Source: Cerioporus squamosus
Taxonomy: Eukaryota; Basidiomycota; Agaricomycetes; Polyporales; Polyporaceae
Reading direction: 5' to 3'
Assembly (NCBI GenBank): GCA_022592435.1
Contig: JABYQS010000080.1
Location: 62,001-126,000 of the forward strand
Length of the DNA: 64,000 bases
In this document: one piece after another, positions 24,613-36,439 of the stretch
Layout: each line of letters opens with the position of its first letter
Position numbering within the stretch: the stretch's first letter is position 1
Notes under the pieces: model-generated
The model's input: the letters and a program-made list of their open reading frames with translations, nothing else
Databases searched by the model: none
Told to the model about the DNA's origin: nothing
Translations under genes and position numbers: made by a program

Positions 24613-26327
24613 TCATTCAAGATCTCGCAATACCTCGACGCTCACCATGACCGGCATCATCCTCGATCTCATGAAGCCTGCAAAGCTACTGAACATCTCA
24701 CAACAGAAGGCATCATACACGACCACAAATCTGGGCAATGGTGAAGCAGAGAGTTCTCCGGAGTTGGCGCGACAAGTTTCCCCTCTGGGCATGTTCATGA
24801 AGATATCGGGGACAACTTGTCCTGTCTCCAAGTGTTGCTTGTCCTCGAGATCAGGGTAAAATCGTCTTCTGTGTCGAGCGACAGGAAGTGGTAGAGACAG
24901 GCTAAAGGTAAGCTTCATAGATTTGATCGTTACGAAACCAAATGCGAAGATACAGCTGCCGTTCGGCTCACCCTCCAGGTTGACAAACACCTCGACCGTC
25001 TCTAAAAGCTTGGTCCGCTGCTCCGTATGTTTCTTTGGCTCAAGCGCTACCTTCGCTTTGCCCTTGAGCCTCTGGACAGCCGCAGCGGGAAGCTGGTCCT
25101 CGGCAGGAGGCTTCGGACGGAATGCCCATTTGTGTACAAGCAACAGGCGAGTTGCCTGCGTGACATGATCACATCCTGCGCAACCACGAAGATTGAGCGC
25201 GGGGCGCCAACGATAACCACATAGCAATTGTCGGGGACATCACAGCCCATTCCACTTGCGTCGGTACCCATCAGGACGCGGTACTGACCTCCTCCAAGAC
25301 CATCCCAGCTCATTTGCTTGCCCTTCTCCGAAATCGGAAGAGAACGCGTAGACCACGCTGCGGAGGTGCGGGGGAAGGCACTTGCGGAGAGAATCTGTCA
25401 CTGGGCGACACTGATCCTCAGAGTCGAAGTAGAGAATCGTTTTTGGAACCGCTTTCACTGCAGTAGTTCTAGACGTGTCGAGATGGGCCGAGAGGATATT
25501 CAAAATATCGAGCACGAGATTCTTTGCGTTCGTGGGGCGCGGACATCGAAGTAGAGGTTCAGGCGGTCGGTATCGACGTCAAGACTCCAGAAGGGTCGGA
25601 AACTGAAGGCCATGCTGGTCCACAGTCACTCGAAGGTAGGCGTGAGAGAGGTCGATATCTGTCGATGTGCAAGCTAGTGATGGGATCTCTCCTCCGGTAT
25701 AATGCCGGAGGATGTGGAGGTCGCAGTACATTGGGCGGTTTGGGCGGGAGTCGTCCTTGACCCGCTCTTCCACACAGTGAGCTTCGTCAACTGCCACGGC
25801 CGCCAATCGTCGTTTGCACGAGCTGTCACATCATAGCTTCGCGAAGCCGTCGGAGAGAGACATCTCTGGCGACAAGTACACCAGCCGCCCGCTCTTCCAT
25901 GCCAGCTCCCATACGCTCCCCTGGTGCGAGTTGTCTTCGGTAATCGTGAGGGTGATGATACCCTTGCCATTCGCCTGCTTCAGCTATCTAAGTGAAAGCA
26001 TGGTCAGCTGCGTACGCACAGGCAAACAGAGACGGACATCGCACTCACCTGATGGCGCTCAAGAGCCTTCAGCGGGCCAATAACGATGACAGCCCGCGAT
26101 TTCCCCGCAAGGACGGCAAGACTCGCGAGGATGAGGCTCTTACTGTGCCCTGTGCCAGGCCACAGGACGGCGTCAGACCCTCGCAAGAGATGTGACAGTA
26201 ATGCGAGTCGCCATGGGCCCCGGTCAAACTTGAGCTTCAGCTGCTGCTTCAACCGCGACGCGAGTGAGTGAGAACAAGCGACCTCAGCAACAGAATCAAC
26301 GTAGGGACTTACATTAGGTCTGTGCAC
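24613..26327 (-). pseudogene. RecQ-like DEAH helicase remnant
   Basis: Pieces of a superfamily-2 helicase appear in order on the minus strand. They are a P-loop region (LLRGSDAVLWPGTGHSKSLI), a DEAH box (VAVDEAHCVEE, about 25771-25797), a second RecA-like domain (KTILYFDSEDQC, VLMGTDASGMGCDVPD) and a downstream block (LLLVHKWAFRPKPP). Signs of decay: the P-loop reads GTGHSKS and so lacks the glycine before Lys, and the frame shifts near 25180, where the arginine-finger motif should be. The blocks also need several frame changes to join. It sits exactly between the two Raptor-Swi5 units. A fast-evolving intact relative cannot be excluded. Confidence 0.68.
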
Positions 26328-26785
26328 GAGCTTGAGCTTGCGATGTCAAACATGAACGCACAATATCCTCTCGATTTCCTTTGGCGGGCCGGATTTGCCT
26401 CACTTGCGACACGCTATGGAACGTGATAGCGCTGTACAGCGACGCGGAAACGTGAACAGATCGCTTGGGAGACATCAGAGGTACATTCTTACCAAGTCTT
26501 AAGGGAGACGGATGAAGACAACGAGAACGCGGACGCGTCGAAAGACCGTCTCGAAAGCCTGACTTTGTCAACGAAATGGGAGGGATCTAGTAGGCGGGGC
26601 CTATGACTTGTACGTTAGCGGATGCACTAAGGCAGAAGAATGCAGAAGCCATAGCAGAACATCGAAAGCAGAGTCCGAGATCGAAAGGGAAAGGGAAACG
26701 AAGAACGTTGAGTGTCGAGAATGGAAGGTGAGAAAGCAGAGGACAGGCTGTAGAAGAGTCCACGAACACATCTACGCATCTATGC

Positions 26786-29700
26786 CTATGATACTGAGGG
26801 CAGCTTGCAGCCCATGATGCGAACTATGAACGAGAGGATGGACGATCAGTACTCCCTTGATATAAGTAAGAGCCAAGCATGGGCGCAGTCGCTCACCTGT
26901 ACCGTCCCAGAAACCGACACCGTACACCATCTCACGCGGGTGGAAGGCAAGGCTGCTGCTCTTCGGCGTGAATGGCGTCATACCCTCGCGCGGGGGAGGG
27001 ACCGTGAGCGCCGTCGTAAGCGAGCCAATCGCTCTCCTCGACTCCAGCGAGCGCACTTCGGTACGTTGCGACCTCCAGTTCGACGGGTTGAGGGACGACG
27101 TCCTGTGGAATGAGATTCATCAACAAACAGCAGAGACTAATCGGAGACGAGGATTACATACGCTGCGAAGACCTCGGTTTGCTCGTGGACGTCGAATGAC
27201 GAGAGTCCTTGAGGGAAGAGATCCCACCCTTGCAGCGGAGCGTCCCCTCCCCGGATATCCCACAACTTCACCTCTCCGTCAAGGCTATCAAAAACATCGG
27301 GAGATCAGCACCATGTTCGGCAACGCAGCGCCACCAGATAGGCACGTACCTTCCAGAAAGGAACTGGCCGGCGAGCGTCGGATGCCACTTGACATTCTGC
27401 ACCCACGACATATGTTGATGGTACTCCCTTACGACAGCGTCATCTTCTTCACGCCGCCGGTCGAAGACTTTGACAGCACCATCAGCGAAACTCGCCAGGA
27501 ACACAGAGGACGATCCGCTGTCAGATACGAGCGCCGTGATGGGACTCTCAGCGTTCGTGTCAAGATCCTGCATAGACGGTCGCAGTGAGATCATGAACAC
27601 TGGCCAGTAACAAGAGACCGGGACGGTACGTACCATCAACTGGCTTTCGGTGTGGGCGTCCCATACACGGACGATGCGCGAGTCTCCGCCGACTATGAGC
27701 GTTCCCCCGGATTGTTTCCAGTCCGTGATCACACCGCTGCCACGCTTGACTTGCAGCACCTCATTCAGGCCTCGGAAGGCACTAACCATCTGTACGGGAC
27801 CACTGCACAAGGAAGGGTCGTAATTGCGATACAGCCTGATCATACCGTCGGCTGAAACGCACGCGTGAGCATTCAGGAGGACACACGACGAGAGTACACA
27901 GGCGTACCAGCACCAGTGAGGATGATCCCTCCCACCTCCTGATTGATGATGTGGAGCGAAGTGATGCTTGTGCCTCGAGGATTGCCGTTGAAGAACCTGT
28001 TTAGCCTCTTCCGCTTGATCCAGTCCCACACACTGGCGAACGCATGAGCAAAAGCACAGTAGGATCCAATCGTTGCGAACGACGTACGTGATCATGTCGG
28101 ACTCGTTGGCAATAACGAGATGTGGATCGAAGGCGTGGAACGCGAGCGACAACGGGAGGCCGTTGATCTGGATCGTATTCACTGGCTTCTCCCACCGACA
28201 GCGCGCTGTGCACGCAAGTCAGGCCAGTTCCTCATATCGCGGAACAGAAGGTGTGTAGAAAGTACTGACGCGCTTCGCGGGCTTGCTTCTCCGTAGCCTC
28301 GTACACCTGCTCGTTCCGCTGCTGACGCCACACCTGGTAGTTGTACTGCACGCTACCAGGCTCATCAACCTCCGGTTGCTATACACAGTGTCAGCGAGCG
28401 CGACAGATGAGTTGTGAAACACGTACCCTCATCTGCGGTTCCTTGAAGTATTCGCAGCACCAATCGTAGAAGCGGCTCTTCAGCGGCAGGACGTCACGGA
28501 TGCCAACACCGGTACCCAAGCCAAGAATGACACTCGAGTCCACGAAGAACGTGCTCCCGGACGGACTCGCAACGCCGCCAAAGCCGTCTCTGTGGTGGGA
28601 GTGACCGTGGCGCGAGTGGTTGCCAACACGCCGGCGGCTTTCAGCCGCTCCATGTCCTCCTCCATCAGAGCCTCCATGAACTCCATCGGAGACGGTTGCG
28701 AGTCAGAAACATCTCGAAGATCTTCGTGCGACACGAGCGTTGCCGACCGAGAGTAACTGTCTTCCGGACTTTCAGGCCGCGAATAAGGGGAGGTATACTG
28801 TGCGAAGTTGAGATTGGGCGATGGCGGCCTAGAGACACCTTGCACAATCTCCGTCCGCTCCTGACCGGTGGGCTGGGGCTTCGGAGACGACCGTCCATCC
28901 TCGATAGACGGGAATGCGATGTTGCCGGCGAGACTCTTCAGCGCGTTGGCAAAGGACGACGTCCGGCGCAAAGTGTTGCTAACGCCGCTGGAAATCGTCG
29001 ACGTAGCCGTCTCGCTCCGTATCAGCGCAGGACGGTTCGACTGGGCCGGTGTGGTGTGACCATTGCGTACCAACGACTGGTCCGAAGGAACTCGCCGCCG
29101 TGAATCGTGCTGGAGATGCGACAACTGGGACTCGGCCACTTGATGCGGCGGTTTATTCAACGTCGTGCTGTCCAGCCTCGTGAAGGGCGACTCCAGCAGA
29201 AGCGCCATGATGTAGTCAACAATCGTCTGCGCGTTCGTCGCGACCTCATGGTAGGGATCGACGGACAGCTCGAGCAAGATCGAGAAGATGGTGAAGAACG
29301 ACGAGAGGAGCACTCGGTTCTCCGCGCGGCGATCTTCGTCGTCTCCGAATCTTTCGAGCCACTTCGCGATGGCCACACTCGCGACGTCGTCGTCTGGATG
29401 CTGGTCCTCCCCATCCTTCCACCGCCGATCCTCCTCCCAGTATATCCATGCGCACACGATGAAGTACCCCCGCCACTCTTTCACGAGACAGCTGATGAGC
29501 ACAAGGAGCTCCTTTCGGACCATAGGGCTTGCGTCTTCCTTGATCGCGAGAGCCGCGCCAGTAACAACCGCGACCTCCCTCCGGAAGTGTATGCGCTCGT
29601 CGAGCTGGTACATCGTCCCGGTCCCGCCGCCGCCGAGCTTGTTCAGATCCGAGGACCCCGACGCGCCTAGGAACGTGCTAAGTGCGTAGAGTGCGGCGCA

Positions 29701-31929
29701 CCGCACCTCGGGAGAGTCGTCCGAGAGCAGCGCAATGAGCTTGTCCTGCAACTCGCGATCCATGGCGTACACCTTGATCTCGTCGTTCGCATCCCAGATC
29801 TGGGCGATGCATAATGCAGACCATTGGCGAAGTAAGAAATCGCCCTCGTCCAGATGATCGAAGCAAGCGTCGAACACGCGTTCACGCCAGCATGCATTCT
29901 GGCCCTGCGCGTAGTCCCGGGCGATGGTAGACAGGATAAAGGCACACATCGCCTTGTGCTCCGATCCGTTCGGGAAGACGCCCCGACGAGGGTCGTCCTG
30001 CCCGACTAGGGCGGACGCGAAGTACTTATACCCCTGGTTGTTGTACAAGTCGACCTGGCAGCTTGGGTCTACCGCCGCTATCCGCGCCCAGATGAAGATA
30101 AGCACGGGTTTCAGGTCCTGCCTCGCGGCTTGTAGGAGCCGCGCGATGTACGGGAAGATACCAATGGTCAGCGCGAGGTGCACCGCCCACGGTCCAAGGT
30201 CCATGAACTGCGACAGCAGAATCAACGCGCGGAGTCGGTGCGGTTGAGACAGCAGAACCTGCAGCACGATCGGGAGCTGGTCTGGAGGCTTGCGAGGTAC
30301 AAGGTTGTGTTCACCCTGATCAAGACTATTCGAAGCATATGGCGAAGCGCTGCTGGGGCCGTCCAGGTTAGGGAGCTCGTCCGGAGCGATCTGAACGGGC
30401 AGGGAAAGGGGGCCAGGCTTCGTGAGACCCGAACCACCACGCGAAATCCAGACCTCGAACGCGGTGAGTTGGTCGGTAAAGAACCTACTGGGGATGTACG
30501 TGTATGGCTTCTTAAGGGAGTTACTCGGGGGATTTGGCTGTGCTGCAGGGTCATTGCTTGCAGCTTGTCGCCTGCTCCGCGCTCCAAGAGAGACGTCCTT
30601 TGCGATACTAGGCTCGTGTGTTCTTCAGCAGGTCCGGAAGTTGGCGGAGGCAGGCATCCACTGCGAGATCCCAGGACGCCCATAGGGGGTGCGTGTTGGT
30701 CGGAGGAAGAGGGGGGGAGGTGTGTGGCGTGCAATGATAGTTCTTCATGATGCGTTCGGCGAGTAGGTAGTTACGGAATAGCGATGCAATGAGGAGGTCG
30801 GAGCGGTATAATCGCGTGAATACTCAGCGCGGGAATGTAGTCCATGCAATCGTATCCGTGATGGCAGTGAATATCCAGTTCAGCTCGCCCAAGGCGTCCG
30901 TCGGTCCTTCAGGTCACCAGGCAGCTGCATGACCTGATCCGTGGATATGTCGTTCGGTAGTTGGTTCGTGAGCAGGAAATAGCGCAACGCGATGTCGATG
31001 GGTGACGTCAAGCACGAGGTGAACAGGTCGGCGGGAAGCTCTGGACATGATGGAAGCTGCTCGTCCGCAGCACATGCGGCGAGCTGGATGCACTCCGAGA
31101 ACGGCGGCATACCTTCCGGGTAGCCACCCCCGTGCAGCTTCGCGTCGTTGTCGCGCTGCTCAGCGAACTTGACGAAGTTGCTTAGCAGGTTACCGGCAGC
31201 CGAGCAGTCCCAGATGAATATGCACGGAGAGCGCAACCACGACTGGATCTCCTGAAGCGCGACGGGGATGTACTGCGTATAGTTCCGGTTGAAGCACCAC
31301 AGCTCACCGCTGGGTGTCGGTTTCGGCACACCATGACCGTTGTAGTGGAAGAGAATGGCGTCATCCATGGCGGACTTGCGCAGGTTCGCGCAGAACCGCT
31401 TCAGGTCGTCCTTCGAAGGATCCAGGATAGGCTTGTACGAGATCTTCGGGTTCAGGCCCTCGAACTGGTGCTGCAAGTTCTGGCCAATGACCTCGAGCGC
31501 CTTGTGAGACGGCATGGTGTGCGGGTCGACCCATGCCTCGAGCACCGCGCATGGATTCGTCTTGATGATGTCTGGTGGATCAACGTCGATGTTCAGACAT
31601 AGGACGAGGGCAGCATGTGCAGTCTTGATCTTGCCGGGGGCTGCTCGCCACGGGATCATCTTGGGTGTGCCGGGAGGGGGAGGGGTGGTGTTGCCACAGG
31701 TAAGATGTCGTTTCGCGGCCCAGTAGGGGTGGATAGGTGCGGCCTCTGGAACGTCTATAATGGATCCTCCGTGGCGCAGGTCGGGGTCGGAGAGTCCGTT
31801 CATGCCTCTCGCGCCGATGCGAGAGGAAGAGGGATCTGAGCGAGTGCTAGAACGATGATCGCGTTCTTTATCTGAATCGTCTGTACCTTTCCGTCTTCTT
31901 GGCCGCCATCCATTGCTGCCTGTGGCCAT
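26786..31929 (-). pseudogene. KOG1: Raptor/KOG1 copy 2, broken
   Basis: Matches copy 1 from the ATG at 31929 (MATGSNGW) to the TAG at 26786-26788 (last exon again VRIMGCKLPSVS). Lesions relative to copy 1: one A missing at about 30891 (CCCAAGG for CCCAAAGG); a nonsense TGA at 30824-30826 where copy 1 has GAA; a +1 shift near 30613 that leads at once to a stop; and one base missing near 28633, after which the frame runs into unrelated residues. The caspase-like domain and the helical and WD40 regions are otherwise very similar to copy 1. Because one lesion is a substitution-type stop, real loss of function is likely even if some indels are consensus errors. Confidence 0.82.
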
Positions 31930-32397
31930 TCTGGCGTTTGCGACACAGATAGAGTGCGACGCGACATACCTTCTGCATCATGATTCGTGTGCATCGAACC
32001 CAACTGTAGCCCCCTCCGTCCTTGTCCCTACCCGTAGCGTCCGGGGAAGCCAGTGCAGCGAGGTAAGACAGTAGAGGAGGCGGGAGACGACGAGAACGAG
32101 GGGACGAGGACCTGCGCGTCCTCAGTTCGGACCGGTCTATGCTGAAATTGAAATTGATGTAAGCGGATTGAACCCTCGGTAAGCTCAGTCAACAAATGAT
32201 TCTGATCCTCTGCTAATCCTCACTTGAAGCCTCAGAGTAAGTAGGTTTACAGTCAGTAAGTACTAGTACATAAGTGATGCATTATGATTCAACGCCCAAC
32301 GCCAAGTGGACCTTAGGCTTGTCCTTGACCACTTCCCTGTGCACTCAACGCGACCTCAGCAAGTCTCAGCAGTCTCTCGTCACTGACTCAAACCATC
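31930..32397. promoter_or_regulatory. divergent promoter, Raptor copy 2 / Swi5 copy 2
   Basis: Shared upstream region of 468 bases, longer than in copy 1. It contains AGTAAGTA motifs near 32236 and 32254. Confidence 0.45.
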
Positions 32398-32894
32398 ATG
32401 CACGCTAGGACCTCGGCGAAGGTATGCTCTTGACTGCACTGCGCGTCCAGAGATTTCTAGATGTACCTCCTGCAGGCGCAACAAGCCCGCATACAAGCAC
32501 TCCAGGCTGAGGTGGACGAGCTTCAGCAGGTGCTCGGGTATGTCTCGACTTTCGACTGCAGTCTTTCTGCATGGTGCCATGATGCTGTGGCTCAATCCCC
32601 GCATCTAGTGAGGATGAGAACGCAGAGCAAATCGTCTCTCGGCATATCAAGCTTCTCCATGCCTACAACGAGGCCAAGGATGCCGCTCAGGTGCGCCATG
32701 TTGCTCTCTGGGACCTACTAATATTCCCTCATGAACGACGGGACAGATACTCATAGGAAAGGTGCGCCCTCTTCGTTGTGCACCAATAGTGACCGAAACA
32801 CTAGATATATGCGCTCCTCTGACAGCTTGCGGCTTACCGGCATACGACAATCAGGCAGCTTCACAAGGACTATGGCTTGACGGACGATGACTAG
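32398..32894 (+). CDS. swi5: Swi5/Sae3-like recombination mediator, copy 2 (intact)
   Basis: Five small exons (32398-32421, 32476-32537, 32609-32690, 32747-32761, 32826-32894) join in frame to 83 residues, close to the usual ~85 of Swi5. The N-terminal half is a coiled coil (ARIQALQAEVDELQQVLG). The C-terminal half carries the family block HIKLLHAYNEAKDAAQ, ILIGK and a final TIRQLHKDYGLTDDD. Swi5 with its partner Sfr1/Mei5 stimulates Rad51/Dmc1 strand exchange. All introns (54-71 nt, counted for the three bounded here by clear sites) have GT and AG. This gene would be missed by ORF callers because no exon exceeds 30 codons. It is divergent from Raptor copy 2. Confidence 0.85.
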
Positions 32895-33210
32895 TGTGGC
32901 TGTTCTCTGTTCTCTCGTTGAATCATTGCTGGCTTGGGATCGTTCTACGTCGCTCGGCTACGTATCAATGACTTGCTGTTGGCGGACTGCTCGTCTGGAT
33001 CGCGGAATGAACAGTGTCTTCGAAGCGTCTCGATAGTACGGTCGTGAAGCTGTATTAAATGTACACAGATACAACAATGTCATCGTCCCAGAATCAATCA
33101 AGTGTTCGAACGTCCCCTGAGAAAGTACAAATCTTGCGAGGTAGCGTATACGTTCCAGAACATAAGCAGAAACATATCATCATGCGAAGAGTCCGCGCTT
33201 TCCGCTACGT
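32895..33210. other. spacer at right edge of the duplication
   Basis: Convergent 3' region between Swi5 and the MARVEL-like gene. Homology to copy 1 stops at about 33009. No gene seen. Confidence 0.5.
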
Positions 33211-34263
33211 TCACGCGATGAGACCGCCGCGGAATCCGTCGCCACGGCGCGACGCAGAGATGCCGCGGAAGAAGACGACGAGGAGAGCGAAGGTCACGAG
33301 GATCCTGCAAAAAATATGAGTCTAGTATCTCGACGTACAGCACCGTGCATATATACCAGATGATCCAAGCAAATGCTTCGAGCGCGTTGAGTTGGCCGCA
33401 GTACGTGAAGTGGTCACTACGCCGCCTAATAAGACAGTGCACGCCCAAGCACAGCGCAAAAACACACACCTGCAATTCAAGCCTCCTCCAAGCGCAGCAG
33501 TGATCGCAGCAGCTCCCGCCGTCCAGAGGATCCATGTCAGGATGAGGCTATCGTAGTATCGGCGTGAGTACTGTGACAACTTGAGTAGATAGGAATACAC
33601 TCACAAGACTGCATGACTGAGGACGCTTGTCAAGAACCCTCCGGTGGGTCGGTAGAGGAACATGCCGAAGTAGAGGACACCGAAGAAGATCGTCCAACAG
33701 CAGTCGAAGAGTATAAACCGTGTGCGGTCGCGCACAGAGAGGGAGAGGTAGTCATGGCGGAGGTTGAACCTGCTCGTGAGCCAGGAAGAGATCGCGAGCT
33801 GCGCGCCACAGGAGAGATCGTCAATGTCATGCCCGTTCAGCTGGACACATTTGAAGACGTACCTCGATGATGCTGAAGAAGATTATGAGAGAGAAGACCA
33901 CTGGAGATGAATGGGGGTCAGGCCTGCGCTTCATGAGGATCCGCTCGCAGCTACGCACCGGGATGACCGCGGCGCACATGTCTGTCAAAGTCAACCATAT
34001 CGTGAAGGAGGCGTACGGCGCGTGCGGGTCGTGAAGTTCGTGGGGGAGGTGAGGTTCGGGGACAAGGAGAAGACGGGGCAGCGGAGATGGGAGTCGGTGA
34101 GAGAGATTATGTACGTACAGTGTCCGGCGGAGTGCGTACGGCGGCAGACTCGAGAACAGAACGCGGCTGGGGCGCAGCCTCGCATGATGCGCGTGACGTC
34201 ATGGCCTCTTTCGGCGCGTCGTGGCCCCAGATCGCGATCGACTCGAGCGCGCTCGCCGGTCAT
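33211..34263 (-). CDS. MARVEL-like four-TM membrane protein
   Basis: Membrane helices in order: ASFTIWLTLTDMCAAVIPV, PVVFSLIIFFSIIE, FILFDCCWTIFFGVLYFGMF, TWILWTAGAAAITAALGG and FAWIIWILVTFALLVVFF. The conserved WTAGAA...GGGLNC block and the following QLNALEAFAWI are typical of fungal MARVEL-like proteins, which are thought to act in membrane apposition or trafficking. The end is TGA at 33211, reached through an intron that restores FAWIIWIL. A 64-nt intron joins FSIIE to LAISSWLTSRF. The first exon is unclear: a SIAIWGHDAPKEA-like stretch lies in another frame than the ATG at 34263, so the start may be wrong or frameshifted. Confidence 0.7.
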
Positions 34264-34407
34264 CCTTCGAGAGGCGTCCTCTGGACCCAGCCCTAGGACT
34301 CGGATCTATGAGGCAAACTAGCTTTTCGTTGCGGTCGTAGGCTGCATACTAGTACAATATTCGAATCCGGCTCGATTTGCAAGTACACTACTCTCTCGAT
34401 GACCCAC

Positions 34408-35565
34408 TCATTCACTGAAGTGAGTAAACCAGTTCAGAATAGACCGCGCGCTTTCTTCCCTCGACCATCCTACAGAACCAGCAATTAGCAAGCAGATCGT
34501 ACTCCAGTACATGCACTACCCGAACTTACTCGCAATTGGAATCTTCGGATCGCCACGCAGCGCAAAACCGTGCGCTACAGAGCCGAAGACCTGGATGAAA
34601 TACGTCTTCTTGCCCTCGACCAGGATATCTTCCGCCCGACGCCGGGACTCGACCGGGAATGTGTGATCTATCTCTACGAAAGTGGTCGGAGACACTATCA
34701 GCTAGAGTGATCAGCCTGTTGTGAACGAGTTAGCACCATACCGCTGCAAGACAGCAGAAGCGGCTCTGTGTACGATTGGTGAGTCTCAGCATCTCGGCCA
34801 CGCTCCACACTGCCTGAACGTACGTTTGATATTCCGGAAATGGTCCTCGTTCGGGAATGCAGGGTGTCCGAAAGCACCTATCAGACAGCTGTTACCATGC
34901 GTACGCTGGCGCATACGGAGAAGGAAGTATACCTGCACGTATCCAGTCCTTGGTGAGGTGCTCCATGACGTACGGGGCACCGAAGCAGTACCCTGTTTCT
35001 CCGGCGATAAGTCCGCCACCTAGGACGAGGAACCACAGCAGCTCACCAACGCAGAAGTACTGGGTATCCTCCCTCCCTGAAAGCGTGCCCGTGAGGGAGG
35101 TCATGTTAAGCCACACTTCAAGCAAGTACGCACCAAAGTCTTTCTTGATCGTTTCTACCCAAGGCGGGATGAGGGTTACCGCTCTTTCCTGCTTCGCCTT
35201 GACCCACCCTTGGAAGTCAAACTCGTCTCGGTTAGGGTGCTTCTGCATCGAGTCTCCCTCGAAGTAGTCGAGGCCGAGCACAAGGTAACCTGTCAGAAAG
35301 AGTTAGTACCACTGCTCTCCATCTAACCAGGTACGCTGCGCTCACCGTTGTCCGCCCAATAGTCTATGATGAGCTCCGCATTGATGTAAATCGGCCCGTA
35401 GACGTCGGCGAAGAACAGGATGATCTTCTTCGTGCTCCCGTCCGCGGGGCGCGCGACGTACGTCTCGACGCCCGCGATCGTCTCCACATTCCCGCGTGCC
35501 TCTCCGTCGTGCTGGACGGTCTTCCTGCAGCAATCGCCTGGTGGGCCTGCAAGCGTCGCCGACAT
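34408..35565 (-). CDS. dienelactone hydrolase family protein
   Basis: Alpha/beta hydrolase of the carboxymethylenebutenolidase type. Start ATG 35565 (MSATLAGPPGDCC), stop TGA 34408-34410 after the last exon (ESARSILNWFTHFSE). The nucleophile sits in GYCFG (Cys instead of Ser, typical of the family), followed after an intron by FGHPAFP. The catalytic His is in VAHGFALRG near the C-terminus. An Asp is plausible in VEIDHTFP. At least four short introns are present. In fungi such enzymes open lactone rings, for example in aromatic breakdown, but many homologues have unknown substrates. An upstream in-frame ATG at 35595 is possible but gives an unusual N-terminus. Confidence 0.82.
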
Positions 35566-36439
35566 CGTGGACTTGGTATCTGCTTTTCTCGACAAGTTGC
35601 GTGAGTATCGTGAGAGGACTTCTCACTGTCCCAGGTTCATTGAGCTTTCTTATAGGCAGTGGGCACTGCGAAGACGCAAGAGGCCTGAGCATGTCCGGAG
35701 TTTGTTACTCAGCCCGAGCTTGTCCCATGAGAGTAGAAGCGGATGCCGTACCGTGCTATGGATCCTGTGGGGTGGACCTTGCGTCTCTTCGTAGCATCGT
35801 TTCGAGCAATCGTATCACCGGACGAGGACCTGCTCTCCTTTTCCGTGACATGCTTTCGGACATAGCACACATGTCTTGTCTTTCCATGGACGAGGTCATG
35901 GAAGCGGGCGGCGCGCGTAGAGTGGCTTCAAGTTGGAAGTAGCCAGCCCTTCGGATGTCTGCCTTCGTGGTCGCAGGGATAAATATGGAGCCATGCCCCG
36001 TGAGGACATACCCCACGTCAAGCATGTATCTCATGATCTCGAAGTCAAGCGCAAGTGAGTGTGGCTCGATAGATGCTCGGATCCCCAGATACCGCGCTCA
36101 GTGCACTATGTGCACCATCATACACGTTGAAAATACTCGGACTTCCCTGCCGGCTCAATGCCCGTCAGTTCCGGACTCTGGCATGACGGAGACCTCAACG
36201 AGCTCGTACCATAACTTCACACGTACACCTCACCCTCAGATCCCAGCTCCCGCTTGCGCGCATGGAACGACTCAACGGGTCAAGCCGGGACGAACACGAT
36301 CACGTGCACGCGTCCGCTCAATGAGAGGCCGACTATTTACGTCCGTCGTTTGCTGCGACGAGCGCCGCGTATTTGACCTCTTCCACCGCCGCCCGCCGTG
36401 GCATCCGCCACCTGGCACCATCCTCCCCGCGAGCCCTCC
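35566..36439. other. divergent promoter region, hydrolase / kinase-like gene
   Basis: No supported gene. A minus-strand open frame at 35756-36034 has no recognisable family. Confidence 0.45.

Larger units (their letters stand above)
26590..33009. repeat. segmental duplication, copy 2 (Raptor + Swi5)
   Basis: Second copy of the unit at 18000-24437, same orientation, offset about 8.6 kb. Homology covers the Raptor 3' flank, the whole gene, the divergent promoter and Swi5. Confidence 0.9.

Noticed and set aside
32691..32746. Stops inside the intact Swi5 gene
   Set aside because: They fall inside a canonical intron and do not affect the spliced reading frame.
35756..36034. Minus-strand open frame upstream of the hydrolase
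   Set aside because: Looks moderately coding but has no recognisable family and no clear splice partners, and it lies in a divergent promoter region.
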